From positions 60,001,376 through 60,065,375 of the forward strand of contig CM046442.1 in the NCBI GenBank assembly GCA_025506515.1: a stretch of DNA of 64,000 bases. The letters run 5' to 3'. Below the pieces are notes generated by a model, which searched no databases, was not told the DNA's origin, and saw nothing but the letters and a program-made list of their open reading frames with translations. Below are positions 32,741-43,882 of this stretch, one piece after another (within the stretch, counting starts at the first letter, position 1; each line of letters begins with the position of its first letter). This stretch comes from Flaveria trinervia (lineage: Eukaryota > Streptophyta > Magnoliopsida > Asterales > Asteraceae). The translations under genes were made by a program, and so were the position numbers.

Positions 32741-35107
32741 AAGGGGTACCTACTTATCTGGGATCTTCCTCACTTGAGGAGATTGCCATTGAAGAGCACC
32801 AACCTCCCCAGGTGCACATTGCTTCTATCCTCATCCCAAACAACCGCCCCTCACAGCCCAACTTTAATAGTTGCACAAGTGCTGACTCAATTGCACTCCT
32901 CACCCCCTCCCCAGAAACCACTTACTACTGGGAATACCTCTACAATTGAAGGGGAGGAACACAGTGCCTTGAGAACCCACAGCACAGGGGTTTCCCAATT
33001 CTATCTCCTGGTGTAGACAAGGAGCTTAGAATATGTAGTGAGGCTGCCACCTCCTCTGACTCAGCACATGACCAGAGTGCGGCTGGTAACATTGCTAAGA
33101 CCTCACTAGAGGCAACAGCTGATGATGGACATTGTCCTGAGGCTGGAAGTCCCCAGTACCAAGCACAAGGGGCACATGCACCAACTAGTCTACACCCAGT
33201 GCATGTAAATCCTGCTCTACGCAGGAGGTCAGCTGATTCAGCTTCAGCTGATGATGACCTGGGCTTTTTCTATGATGTTCTTGCCCAGAACACAATCCTT
33301 GAAGAGAAAGTCAGTAGGTTGCAAAACCTACTTGACCAACTCTCACAAGGAGAAAGACCATCTGCCTCTATCCACCCACAGATGGCACCTTCCCTTGAAG
33401 GTTTCCCAAACACCGAGCCACTCCAAATCAACCACCTGCCTCTGCTTCAGGCCCTATTCTCAGGAACAGAACCTCCTGAGCAAATAGGTGCCGTACTCCA
33501 AATTCCCTCCCTCTCATCACACCCATAATCACTGATATAGTGATCAAGCCATTGATGAGAGGCTTTCCTCAACATTACAGCCCTTGGTTGATGCTGCTGT
33601 CCAAAGACTCTTTCTGCGGTACAACCCCTTCCTCCAATGCAACCAAAAAGGGGGAGAGTACTGCAGTGAAAGAAAGGAAGAGGAAAAGATCCGAGGAAAA
33701 GGAAGTGATGCAAGCCCAAAAGGAGGAAAAAGAAAAGCAACCTCTGCTCACTTACAAGCGAAAGAGAAGTGCTGATGATCACACTGCTGAAGACAAATCC
33801 TTGGAGGAGCTGGTCAAAGAAGCTGACACCACACACAGCCGATCCATGGATAAAATAATTCAACAACTCTTCAGGCAGGGGTTTGACACAGCCACACTGG
33901 ATAGTGAGATCAGAACGTTAGAAGTACAAGAGATACAAACCGATGGGCAGGGTATGATGCTCTTGAGAAAGAGAGTGGAAATAATGATCCGCTTTATTGC
34001 AAAATACTTAGGAAGATCATTAATGGAGATCCGCGCATGGACCAGGGACAGCATTCTGGCTATAGCCACCAAAATCTGCCTGTCTGAGCAATTCAACAAA
34101 GGGATTATTGTGGAAGCCCTTGATGAGGCTGGGGCTGGTAAAAGGTTAGAGATGGCTAAACTCACAAAGGCGAAACTAACTACAAGGATGCTAGATCAAC
34201 CTTCCCTTCCACCCACTCAAACAGATCTTATCCCTTCAAATCTCCCAACCAATCTCTAAGCCAAAATCCAAATATCCTCACTCTTCAAAACCAATTCCTT
34301 CACCAACCCAACCATCATCCAGTGATGTACCTAGAAGGAGGAGAAGGGTGCTGAGGATGGAAGAAGAAGAAGAAGAAGAGGATGAAGATGATAGTCTGCC
34401 ACTCTCTGCTGTTCTGAAACTACCAAAACCCGAAGTCAACCCATGATCACACCTGACTCTCAAAGGGAAATGGTCAGAGTCAAGATAGAAGAAGAAGAAC
34501 AGCAGAAACAGCACGATGAGCAAACTATGAAGATGGTTGACAAGGAATTTCCTCAGTCATCATCTATTCAAGCCATGAAAGGGCATGCTCAAAGGCTGTA
34601 CACTCTCAGGCACACCTTTCAGTATCAGAAGGAGAGAGTGAGAGTATGGCCAGACCCCAGGGTGAGTTCTAGAATCCATAAAAGAACTATCCCACACAGA
34701 TACAACGGCCAGGTATGAAAAACAATAGAGTCTACCATCATGTTGGCCGTTGTAGTCTCACCTTGGGAAATCATTGATGAATTCAAGAAAGCTCACCAAG
34801 CAAACAAGACCCCTCAAGCCTTACTGGAAAACAAGATGATTAAGAAGGGGTTGTTATATAAAAAGCTTGAAGACATCCAGAAGAATGAGCTCCAGTTACT
34901 CCTTGAAGGCAACCATCTGATGAATTTGTATATAGGGAGGTAACTACGGTGGAGCTGAAAAATGGCAGGACCATGAAGTACTTATCAGAGTACTATGGTC
35001 CAGAGTTCTTCTTCGAAGGAGGAGCAGAAGAACTCTCTCAGGAGGAACAAGTTGTTCTCCTTGAGGCCTATGTTCGTGAGTCATACAGACTCATTATGGG
35101 GAAGTAA
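32741..35107 (+). pseudogene. ORF3 C-terminal part, element B
   Basis: The longest piece (33540-34259) has a basic stretch, then EELVKEADTTHSRSMDKIIQ and a helical domain (RVEIMIRFIAKYLGRSLMEI, DSILAIATKICLSEQFNKG). Further on, RLYTLRHTFQYQKERVRVW (34570-34650) and the final YLSEYYGPEFFFEGGAEEL (34975-35030) correspond to A. Frame breaks are small. B has a cleaner reading than A around 33850-34190. Confidence 0.75.
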
Positions 35108-35310
35108 ATCTCATGAATGGGATAACAACTCTGTGTCCAGTTCCCCAAAACAGAGTTCCCATTCATACTCTGCCAAACAAATATTTGAGGTTCTTCCCAG
35201 GCGGAGCTTACATGGTCATCTTCTCTACTGATCAAGAAGGAAAAAGACCAACATTTTGCCATCAATAAGTGGGAGAATAAATAAGTTAGAGGTTTTGGCT
35301 GCATTGGTTC
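35108..35310 (+). other. ORF3 tail / 3' UTR of element B
   Basis: In one frame the sequence reads on as LPNKYLRFFPGGAYMVIFST and then to about 35270, so ORF3 may continue past the stop at 35107. The polypurine tract follows. Confidence 0.6.
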
Positions 35311-35320
35311 AGGGGGAGTT
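35311..35320 (+). promoter_or_regulatory. Polypurine tract of element B
   Basis: AGGGGGAGTT directly abuts the 3' LTR. Confidence 0.92.
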
Positions 35321-36220
35321 TGTTGGACCAAAAGAACCAATGAGCCAAGATCAGAAAACCTCTAAGTCCCACATGGTATCACAACAACTGCTGAAAGCCT
35401 CATCAGTAGTTTGACAAGTGCTGAAGACTTCAACAGCTGAAGATCAAGTGCTGAAGACCTCAACAGCTGAAGAACCAAAGTGCTGAAGTACAACAACTGA
35501 AGAACACAAGTGCTGAAGCTGAAAGACCAAAGTACTGAAGTACAACAGCTGAAGAGCTTACAAGTGCTGAAGATCAACAACTGATGTACAAGGTCTGAAG
35601 ACAAAGACTGAAGCATCAGCTGATGATAATACTGAAGTCATCAGCTGATGAAACACCTGAAGGTCAAAGATGAAGATCAAGTACTGAAGCCTCAGTAGTT
35701 TGTCACAACAGCTGAAGAGTACTTCTCAGTAGTTGTGATATCAGTAGTTTTATTTTTATGTTTCAGTAGTTTTGTAAAACGACTGAAGAGCTTGTTCTTC
35801 AGTCGTTGTAGTTTCAGTAGTTTTATATTTTGTACTTAACATGCTGATATGTTCTCAGTAGTTGTGAACATTTCAGTAGTTTGTTAAGAATTAGTTATTC
35901 TTGTATTAGATCTGCCAGTTGTCACTTTCTGTGATAACAGCAGTGATTGTTGCACTCTATATAAGGAGTGACAACTCATTGTAACGATGACGAATGAGAG
36001 AATGAGAGGAATGAGATGAATGAATTCAATAAACGAATGATTGATTAGAAATATTCTTCATCCATAAACATTCCTTGAAATCAGAAATATATATTCTCTC
36101 CCTATAACCGTATGCGCTTTTAATGCTTACAAATATCAATGCTTGCTACAAATGTCTAATTTGTTTGTATTCCGCTGCTCTGTATCTAATACATCAAACT
36201 TGTGATCGCTGATCCTATCA
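35321..36220 (+). repeat. 3' LTR of element B (900 bp)
   Basis: It runs from TGTTGGACC to GATCCTATCA. It pairs with 23738-24649; a TATA box lies at 35958-35966. It is followed by the CTATT duplication and then by C's gag in antisense. Confidence 0.96.
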
Positions 36221-37061
36221 CTATTACTGCTAGAATGACTCTCAATACCAACAAATGCATGATCAGAACTATTTGAAGAGAAATCAATATGCTCATCATA
36301 ATTGCTTTCAGATGCAGCATATTCTGACTCATGACCAACCAAGGCAGTATTCCCTGGTACAAAGTCATTAGTGAGCTTTCCTGATGAGGACAGTTTCCTC
36401 TTCTGCTCTATCTCTCTTTCGAATGTAAGCAGTTTCCCATGAAGTTGGGTGAGAGATAGGCCATCCAGATTTGCACTGGAGTGTAGGACAATAGTGTATG
36501 TGTCCCATCTCTCAGGCAGTGATCTGAGGAACCTGTTGTTCATCTGGCTATTGGTGTATTCCTGTTTCCCCATTTGCAGCTTAGAGAGCAAGCAGGAAAA
36601 GCGCTCAAATGTTGAGTCAGTGTCTCATCCTTTCTATGAGAGAATGTCTCATATTGTTGGGCAAGCATTTCTCTATTGTTTGCTAAGACCTCATCTGTGC
36701 CACCGAATTGTTCCTTCCGGGCATTCCAGAGATCATGAGCAGTTTCATGATGCATAAGCCCTGAATAGATTTCATTAGGCAGTGCCATAGCCAGAATTCC
36801 ATGGGCTTTAGCATCAATCTCAAATAGTTTCCGATCTTCATCAGAGTATTGTTCCTTCTTCTTCAGAACCATTTGATTGGTTTCCGGATTGTTCACCATA
36901 GGCATATGTGGTCCATGTACCACAGATGTCCAACAACCTGAACTGTTAACAGACAGGTGATGAAGCATTCTTCGTTGCCATATGTTATACTCGGTCCTAA
37001 CCAGCATCAGAGGCTTGGTTGAGGAACCAGTATTGTGAGGATCATTAGAAGGAGTAGTCAT
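36221..37061 (-). pseudogene. gag: Gag N-terminal part of element C
   Basis: The start MTTPSNDPHNTGSSTKPLML at 37061 corresponds to B's gag start; an in-frame ATG 15 bp upstream is also possible. The core YNIWQRRMLHHLSVNSSG, EIDAKAHGILAMALPNEI and ETFSHRKDETLTQHLSAF runs to a frame break near 36600. The next frame gives RFLRSLPERWDTYTIVLHSS, LSLTQLHGKLLTFEREIEQK and AFVGIESHSSSNSD. The frame is continuous through the B insertion point into 23737. Confidence 0.9.
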
Positions 37062-37272
37062 CTCAGATTCAATCAAATTCGATTAAGCTAAAACAGATTT
37101 AGAACAAAACGCAACAACCAATTGAACCAAAAGAGATCTCAAAGTAAATGAACGAAAGCGACAGAAATTCAATAATCTATAACCAGTTCTTGCGAATATG
37201 CTAATTCAATCAAACACAGATATCAATTAGCAGTTTCAATGATCAATTGTTAGATCGATCAATGATTAACCA
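37062..37272 (-). other. 5' leader of element C
   Basis: Noncoding sequence between PBS and gag, similar to the leader of B (TTGATCGATC words). No other feature seen. Confidence 0.7.
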
Positions 37273-37284
37273 GCTCTGATACCA
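37273..37284 (-). promoter_or_regulatory. Primer binding site of element C
   Basis: The minus strand reads TGGTATCAGAGC, 2 bp inside the LTR; it complements initiator-Met tRNA. Confidence 0.93.
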
Positions 37285-37286
37285 CT

Positions 37287-38207
37287 TGTTAGGATCAGTG
37301 ATCTATGTTTGATTGATTAGAGAGTATAGCAGCGGAATTCTAACAATGAATTAGCCAATTCACAAGAACGAAACGATATTCAATGAAGAACAAAGACAGT
37401 TATAGAGAGAGAATTCTGCAAATATATTTCATTCATATTCGCTTTCGTGGTAACGAAATGTCACACTTACAATTAGGTCGACACCTCTTATATAAGAGAT
37501 GTGACGTCTGCTGATGTCACTTGATAGTGACATCTAACAGAATTATTCCAACTGAAACACAACTACTGAAGATGTCAAAACAGCTGACATCTCCTTATAA
37601 AAATGCTAAGTGTATTAGTTGTTATAACTACTGAAAAACATAAAACTACTGAAAATACAACGACTGAAGAACAAGCTCTTCAGTCATTTTACAAAACTAC
37701 TGAAAGTAAAAACATAAAACTACTGATATCACAACTACTGAAGAAGTACTCTTCAGCTGTTGTGACAAACTACTAAAACTTCATTACTTGATCTTCAGAC
37801 TTGAACTTCAGACGTTTCATCAGCTGATGACTTCAGTAGATATCATCAGCTGATGTCTTCAGTCTTTGTCTTCAGACTTTGTACATCAGTTGTTGATCTT
37901 CAGCACTTGTAAACTCTTCAGCTGTTGTACTTCAGTACTTTGAACTTCAGCTTCAGTACTTGTGTTCTTCAGCTGTTCAGCTTCAGTACTTGTGTTCTTC
38001 AGCTGTTCAGCTTCAGTACTTGTGTTCTTCAGCTGTTGTACTTCAACACTTTAGTCTTCAACTGTTGAAGTCTTCAGCACTTGATCTTCAGCTGTTGAAG
38101 TCTTCAGTACTTGTCAAACTGCTGATGAAGCTTTGAGCAGTTGTTGTGATATCATGTGGGACTTAGAGGTTTTCTGATCTTGGCTCATTGGTTCTTTTGA
38201 TCTAACA
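37287..38207 (-). repeat. 5' LTR of element C (921 bp)
   Basis: On the + strand it runs TGTTAGGATC ... GATCTAACA. Its U3 is full of CTTCAGCTGTT, CTTCAGTACTT and CAGTAGTT words, with the CAGTCGTT hairpin at 37659-37688. A TATA box on the minus strand lies at about 37487-37496 (CTTATATAAG). It forms an inverted pair with B's 3' LTR. Confidence 0.93.
37951..38040 (-). repeat. Near-perfect 30-bp x3 tandem repeat in C's U3
   Basis: The unit starts CTTCAGTACTTGTGTTCTTC and ends AGCTGTTCAG, at 37951, 37981 and 38011; the last copy differs only in its final bases. The length equals the 30-bp spacing of CAGCTGAAG words in A and B LTRs, so it looks like recent amplification of the ancestral unit. Confidence 0.93.
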
Positions 38208-38213
38208 GAAAAT

Positions 38214-39264
38214 AATTTATATGATAGGTTATGATGGTGACATTGAAAGAGGAGAGATCAAGAAGGGGAGATTGTGCAAACCTTACTGGTTCCTATGTCA
38301 CACTTACCTTAAATGTATCTCAAACAGGAAATATGGATTGGATAGATTCTCAAGGCACATCTCTTTTGGAATCATACGGATCTTTGAAAGAAGAACGTAT
38401 AACTACTAAAAATACATTTTTGGATGATTGTGTGACAAAATAAGAGTACAGAAGGATGATAAAATGTTCATGTTTCCAAGGTTCCTCCAACTAATCTTTA
38501 ATGCTAAACTACTGGGATAGAAAGATTAGGTGATGTCTTTGTACAAGCACACTTGGGTAGATGTGTTCTGAACAAGATTAGTTGTAAAAACCAGGGAGAA
38601 GACATGCTAATGTTTGCTCATGTGGTAGATGCTAATGCCTACATCCCTCAAGAACTAGTATGGGAGGACTAGCAATAGAGTTCATCTGCTAACATTATGC
38701 AAGCCTCACATTCACCGTATCAATCACCCATTCACCAACAACATCAATCTCAATAACATCAATCACCAACCAGTCAAAAGACCCTGCCATCTCACCTATC
38801 CAACATAAACCATCACCACACTCTCAACCAGCTAGTCAAAACACCTAACCAATCTTACTAGTTCTCCCTTAATCACCTAATCATCAAACAACATGAAACT
38901 CCTTAACATCAATCTCCTGAGTGTGTTCATACTAAGCCTGTCTCTGTTACTTAGTCTCAAAACTTAGTTCACTCTTGTGAGACTGAGTCGGTATCTCAAG
39001 CCATCACCATTTTACTCTCAATCACCAACTCACAAAACCCAGTGTTGTCTAATCACACTAAAACAACATCTCCAATCCTTGATCTTCAGCAAAAACTACA
39101 ACCATCTCATCAAGTGAAAACAAATCGAGCTACTGAGTCCAGCTCAAGCTCAACTAGTGTAGCCCCTGCTGATGTCAATGATGATGAGATTGCTACTGAA
39201 CAACAAGAAGGAGAAGAAGAAGCTAACCATGTTGATGTAATTTCTTATCATGAAGATGATATAA
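38214..39264 (+). pseudogene. ORF3 core of element G
   Basis: 38221-38350 reads MIGYDGDIERGEIKKGRL, WFLCHTYLKCISNRKYGLD and RFS, which lines up with the GY-GDLS / FLLHV--HCLSNKSGGWDQ core of J's ORF3. The part upstream of it was cut by C. Downstream to 39040 the reading frame is broken by stops; the composition is Ser/Gln/His/Pro-rich, as in a linker. 39042-39308 is an acidic segment. Function unknown. Confidence 0.68.
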
Positions 39265-39795
39265 GTGAAGATGACATCCCTGTGGAGAAAAAGTTACCTA
39301 GTGGCTAAGTATAACAAACTGGTTATGAAGTCAAACAAAAGAAAGCAAAGAATACAAAAGTTGAAGGGTGTGATAAAAGAAAAGGATGATCAATTGATAA
39401 AACAAGAAGCATCACTAAAAAGATTAAAAGAAGATGTTAAGACCAACAATGAAGTAATTGATGCATTGCATCAGCTGGTTGAAGAACTCAAAGAATCTGT
39501 GAAGCATGAGAAGTCTAAAAAGGAGAAGCTGGCATTGGAAATTGAACAAGTAAACAAATCTCTCACTGCTCAGTCTGCTTTCTTAAAAAGAAAAGATGAA
39601 GAAATTGATGAGCTCAAGATGAAAATTTGCGCTCTTGAGTCAAATGTTGCTCCATCAACAAAACAATCAAAAGAATCTGCTCAGACTTCAAAGTATCTCA
39701 TTCAATACAATAGGAAGATGAAGTACTTAGGTACTACACAGAAAGATGTGATTAATGTAGAAGAATCTCCTAAAAGATCAAGGCCACATCTCTAG
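39265..39795 (+). pseudogene. ORF3 coiled-coil domain of element G
   Basis: A 176-residue open segment is dominated by heptad-like charged helix (KLKGVIKEKDDQLIKQEASL, DALHQLVEELKESVKHEKSK, LKMKICALESNV). A long coiled coil in the middle of ORF3 is shared in kind with J (50932-50680, LIQDLLSKVSNLESQVRTLE) and I (63240-63340, KVSHLESQVTTLQNRV). This suggests that ORF3 products oligomerise (inference). Confidence 0.75.
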
Positions 39796-41479
39796 AGCAC
39801 ACTCCTCAGTGGATGTTTCCACTTTAAAGATTGTAACTCATGCTGAAGCTAATAGTGATGTTGAATGGAAAGAACTACCTGAAGATAAGTCTCACAAAGA
39901 ACAAGAAGAATCAAAGGCTCATGAACTTCTTAAAACAAAAGACATATTGGAAGAGAGGCTTGAGTGAGCTATGTTCATGACCCTTATCAACCATGGGTTT
40001 CCATATGACTTGGTTGAGAGGATGAATCTAACTAAAATGAAGGATCTACTGATAGAATTTGAACATTCTAGATTCATGATCCCTAATTGTGACTATGAAG
40101 CTTTCACAACATTTCAATCAGTTCAGAAAATCAAGAAGGACTTGGGTCACTATGATACATCAAAGCTTAGCAATACAATATGACTTGTTGGCTACAGGGT
40201 CACAACTACAAGATGCATGAGCTTAAGGTAAGAACAATTGGTGATCTACGAAGGATGATGGAACATGTAATGGCTGTTGAGCATGACAATGGGGTAAGAT
40301 TCAGGACTGAAGCTCTTAATTCTGCTACTGAGCAACATAACAAAACCCCAGCTAAACCAATAATTGTTGAAAGTAAAGATCAACACAAAAGGAGAGGAAG
40401 ATTAATCAAAGAACGAGAGAGGTGATCCTTAGGAATGTTTGGCCTCTGGGCACAATTGTGAGAGAGATCACTCATGAAAAATCTTCTGTAGTCCTGTTCT
40501 TTGATCATATCATAACTGCCGCTACTGCTAAAGATAACAAGATTATGGCCTAGAAATATGACCCAGAGTGGGACTGTGCACTTATCAAAAGAGTATCTAG
40601 AAGAGTTGAATACTTCCACTTAGTTGAATCAATCTTGTTGTTGCCTAATGCGAACATTAATGACCTTCAAAGTCTGATCATCTCCAACTACCCAATAAGC
40701 CCAAGAGGAAGATATTTCTCTATGTTGGTTGGAAAGTTGAAAACAAATTTCAAGGATGATGTACTAAAGAAAGCAAGAAAGGAAGATAAGGAACACAAGA
40801 AAAGACACCAAAGGGAAAGAAGATCAAACTCCAACTCTTCTACACTAGTTGATAATGAATTCTTAAAGAGGGTTGGATACACTAACAAAAAACAACAACC
40901 ATCAAAGTCATTGAAGAAAATCAATACACTCTTCCCATAACTGAGTGGGGATATGTGGAGAAGACTAAAGAACTAGTACTAATGATAAATGAAGAAAAGA
41001 AGAAAGCTAAGAGTATAAGTCTGTTTGATCCAATTGAAATTAAACTTCTGCATCCAAGTTACACTTCATACCTACATCATAAGTTCTCCCAAAACTAAAA
41101 GATGATCAAGCTCAAAATGACCTATGCCTACACTTGCATATCATACAAGTAGTTGATAAACTGCAAGCAAAATCATTTAAAAGAAGAAGATATGAGGCTC
41201 GGCTTTTGAAAGGAACTAATATGAAGGAAGTATCTGAACTGATAATATCAGAAAAAGATGAGCTGGAAATAGTCAATAATCAAAGTGTTGTGGAAACTCT
41301 GACTATAGAAGAAGACATTCTAGGATTAAGTTTTGAGACACTTCAAAAGATATGCAAAATATAAGATCAAGTACAAATACAATGATCAAATAGATGTGGT
41401 ATCATATTTCTATAAAAAGATGGTGCCAAGAATGAAGGAGCTTTTAGTTTTGAAGAGCTGATTACAAGTGACTAATCCT
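39796..41479 (+). pseudogene. ORF3 C-terminal region of element G
   Basis: Open pieces at 39971-40183 (RMNLTKMKDLLIEFEHSRFM), 40180-40425 (VRTIGDLRRMMEHVMAVEHD), 40635-40940 (ANINDLQSLIISNYPISPRG, then Lys/Arg-rich) and 41134-41364 lie in different frames and are separated by stops. The order of a mixed helical part followed by a basic part parallels ORF3 of A/B and J. No catalytic motif is recognised. Confidence 0.62.
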
Positions 41480-41491
41480 AAGGGGGAGTAT
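41480..41491 (+). promoter_or_regulatory. Polypurine tract of element G
   Basis: AAGGGGGAGTAT directly precedes TGTTAG, the LTR start. Confidence 0.88.
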
Positions 41492-42399
41492 TGTTAGATT
41501 TAGGAACAATAGGTCTAGATCCTTTTGTATAGGCTTAGAACTTTAATCAAAACTTGTAATGAATATTTGTAATTCATTATTTGGTTGTATGCTTTATGTA
41601 TATAGGTTAACCCATATGTGTGTTGATTTATGTGTATTATGGTAGGTAAAACATTATGCTTGGTTAATTTGTGAAATTGATTTAAGTGTAAGAACCATCT
41701 ACGGATGAACAATTATGTTCTTCCGTAGATATGTTTCTTACAAAACAATCATCCAAAGATCTTCTATGTATGAACAACTAAGTCTAGAGTTCAAGTGAAA
41801 GATTTAAGTAAAGAGTTCAAGTGAAGATTCCCGCGGAAGAGTAAACCTCTACGGATGTGCAAACACCTACGGATGACAATCTAGCAGCGGGGTTCCAAAC
41901 ACTTGTATTTAAATAATAAAAGTGTTACAAGTCAACAAGTCAGCAAGACAATTTCAAATCCCAAGAGATACAATGTTTCCTTAAGTGAAACAAAATTGTC
42001 TATAAATATGAGTCCTAGGTTTCACATCGAGAAGGGATGGCCAACCAGACGGCAAACACAAAAACATCACATCGATTCACACAATCAATCAAACACAAAC
42101 CCTAGCAGTCGTCACATTAATACATCACAAACATCAACACAAATAAAGCAATTGTTGTTCATAGCATTCAATATTTATTCATATGTAATCATTAATCAGT
42201 TTTAATGAAATACTTTTGAATCAAATCTTGTTTATTTATTTATTATGCTCGTATCATTCGGTTCGTCATAATCAACATTTATTATGCTTGATATTTATTT
42301 ATAAAACAGTTAAGCAAGGTTAATGTTCATTCTGAAATCATTAACTTGATTTCATTCTAACACTTATAATTCCTAATTGCGATCCTTGGATTCACAACA
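41492..42399 (+). repeat. 3' LTR of element G
   Basis: It starts TGTTAGATTTAGG after the polypurine tract. The end is either CTAACA at 42362 (871 bp, mirrors TGTTAG) or CACAACA at 42399 (908 bp, preceded by GATCCTTGGATT). U3 holds CTACGGATG and TTCCGTAGAT words (41699-41880). A TATA box lies at 42001-42008. The partner LTR is not in the window. Confidence 0.78.
42001..42008 (+). promoter_or_regulatory. TATA box of G's LTR
   Basis: TATAAATA in the context TTGTCTATAAATATGAG. Confidence 0.75.
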
Positions 42400-42735
42400 T
42401 CCTTTTCCCAGCAATTGACGAGCTGAGGATAATGAAAGTGGATAATGAAACTTTGGATGACACTAAGGATCCTCCATCCTCTAAAACATCTAAAGGATCT
42501 GGATCTATTTTATCTAAAAAGTTATCGAAGATGGAGAGATTCCAGAAGAAGAAAATCCAACGGCTTTTAGGATAAAGGTATCTCAATTTACCATAACTGA
42601 TACTATGCTATATACAAATTCTATTGCAGCTCCATATTTTAGGGGCATAAAAGAACATGAAATTGAAGAAGTGCTAAAGGATTTCCATGAAGGACACTAT
42701 AAAAACCATACATGGGGCAGGGCCTGTTCTCAAGG
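42400..42735 (+). pseudogene. Fragment K: ORF3-like coding scrap
   Basis: Reads IDELRIMKVDNETLDDTK, then a Ser/Lys-rich stretch to MERFQKKKIQRLLG, a stop, and TITDTMLYTNSIAAPYFRGI with IEEVLKDFHEGHYKNHTWG. Base composition and charge pattern resemble the ORF3 C-terminal region. It could be the host element into which G inserted, or G's own displaced sequence. I do not recognise a domain. Confidence 0.45.
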
Positions 42736-43838
42736 ATCCTTGACTTATTCGAAGTGTGAGGAGGAGCATGCTAGTCATATTTGGGAGGTGTTAGAGACGT
42801 TGAGAAAGTTGAAGTTGTATGCCAAGTTCTCCAAGTGCGCATTCTGGCTGTGCGAGGTTCAATTCTGAGTCATTTAGTGAATCCTGAAGGGATTATGGTG
42901 GACCCGGCCAAAGTGGAGGTGTGATGCAATGGAAGTCTCCAAAGCGCCATCCCAAAGTTTCTTGGGTTGGCAGGATATTATAGGAGATTCATTCAAGACT
43001 TATCCAAGATAGCTTTTCATTGACTAAGTTGACCTAGAAGGATGTGAATTTTGTATGAGGTCAAGCTCAAGAGAGTGCTTTGAGGAGTTAAAGGCAAGGT
43101 TGACTAAGGCTCTTGTCTTGTCATTACTTGAAGGAAGCAAGGAGTTGGTGGTCTACTCAGATGCTTCCTCTTTAGGACTAGGCTGTGTGTTGATGCAGAG
43201 AGGAAAGTTTATAGCATATGCATCCCAACAATTGAAGGTTCATGAGGTTGTTTACCTCACTCATGACTTGGAGCTAGCAGTTGTGGACTTTTCACTATAG
43301 ATTTGGAGGCACTACTTATACAAGACGAAGTGCCAATCTTCACTAACCATAAGAGCTTGAATTATTTCTTCAAGAAAAATGATTTGAACATGAGGCAAAT
43401 GAGATTGTTAGAGCTCCTAAAGGATTATGATTGCGAGATCCATTAGCATCAAGGTGAGGCCAATGTGGTGGCAGATGCCCTTAGCCAAAAAGAGAGACCC
43501 AAGCCAATACGGGTGAAAGATTATCAGTTGGTTATGACCTCTGATGTGATGAAGCAGGACAAAGAGTTTCAAGAGGAGGTGTTGAAAGAAGGTCATCTAA
43601 ACTCTGAAAGGATGAGAGGCCTAGTCACGGAGTTAGGTGAAAAAACTCTCGGTGTTAGAACCTGATTCAGATGGATATGGATCATCGTTATGGGGATCTA
43701 CATGGAAAGATCATGGATGAGGCTTATAAGACTCGATACTCCATCCATCCCCGTCCAAAAAAATGTATGAGTATCTGAAGAAAGATTATTGGTGGTCGGG
43801 TATGAAGCGTGATGTAGCAGAGTATGTGATACCTTTTT
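42736..43838 (+). pseudogene. pol: Ty3/gypsy RT, RNase H and integrase zinc fragment
   Basis: The sequence starts inside RT at LTYSKCEEEHASH and continues with LYAKFSKCAFWL, the GY-gypsy FLGLAGYYRRFIQDLSKIA segment, and RNase H LVVYSDASSLGLGCVLMQRG and IAYASQQLKVHE (43050-43300). It then passes through the ALSQKERPKPIRVK linker (43480) to KKDYWWSGMKRDVAEYV (43775-43830), the integrase zinc region. The style is of the chromovirus type. Frames are broken and both ends are cut. It is the only gypsy sequence in the window. Confidence 0.9.
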
Positions 43839-43882
43839 GTAACAGGGATTAGATTGCATTGTAACATGGCTTAGATTGCATT
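43839..43882 (+). repeat. 22-bp tandem duplication at the gypsy/H junction
   Basis: A 22-bp word at 43839-43860 (GTAAC-GGATTAGATTGCATT type) is repeated with two mismatches at 43861-43882, exactly where the gypsy fragment meets element H. The second copy is authentic H sequence, since J has its counterpart at 52954. The first copy is therefore extra. Confidence 0.85.

Larger units (their letters stand above)
23738..36220 (+). mobile_element. Element B: complete copia retrotransposon (12,483 bp) inserted in gag of C
   Basis: Order: 5' LTR, PBS, leader, gag, protease, integrase, RT, RNase H, palindrome spacer, ORF3, polypurine tract, 3' LTR. It is flanked by CTATT duplications, and the host gag frame is restored if B and one CTATT are removed. 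The two LTRs differ by roughly ten substitutions and a dozen small indels by eye, so the insertion is young. The many frame breaks in its coding region are mostly 1-nt losses in homopolymers compared with A or C. Confidence 0.97.
36221..38207 (-). mobile_element. Element C, right part: 5' LTR, PBS, leader, gag N-terminus
   Basis: The minus-strand order is LTR (38207-37287), PBS, leader, gag from 37061 down to 36221 at the B insertion. It is the same family as A/B but a distinct subfamily: its LTR starts TGTTAGATC where A/B have TGTTGGACC. C itself lies inside ORF3 of element G, which resumes at 38208. Confidence 0.92.
38208..42399 (+). mobile_element. Element G, 3' part: ORF3 and 3' LTR
   Basis: ORF3-type coding resumes on the + strand right after C's LTR and runs to a polypurine tract and LTR at 41480-42399. 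C is therefore inserted into G's ORF3, and a 5-bp target duplication would be GAAAA (38208-38212). G's gag-pol is not identified. It might be element E (15256-18860), but the joining sequence is missing. Confidence 0.75.

Noticed and set aside
34195..34240. TQT in ORF3 of B as a dynein light chain (LC8) binding motif
   Set aside because: Sirevirus Gag is reported to bind LC8, but this TQT is in ORF3, is not preceded by a basic residue, and A lacks it.
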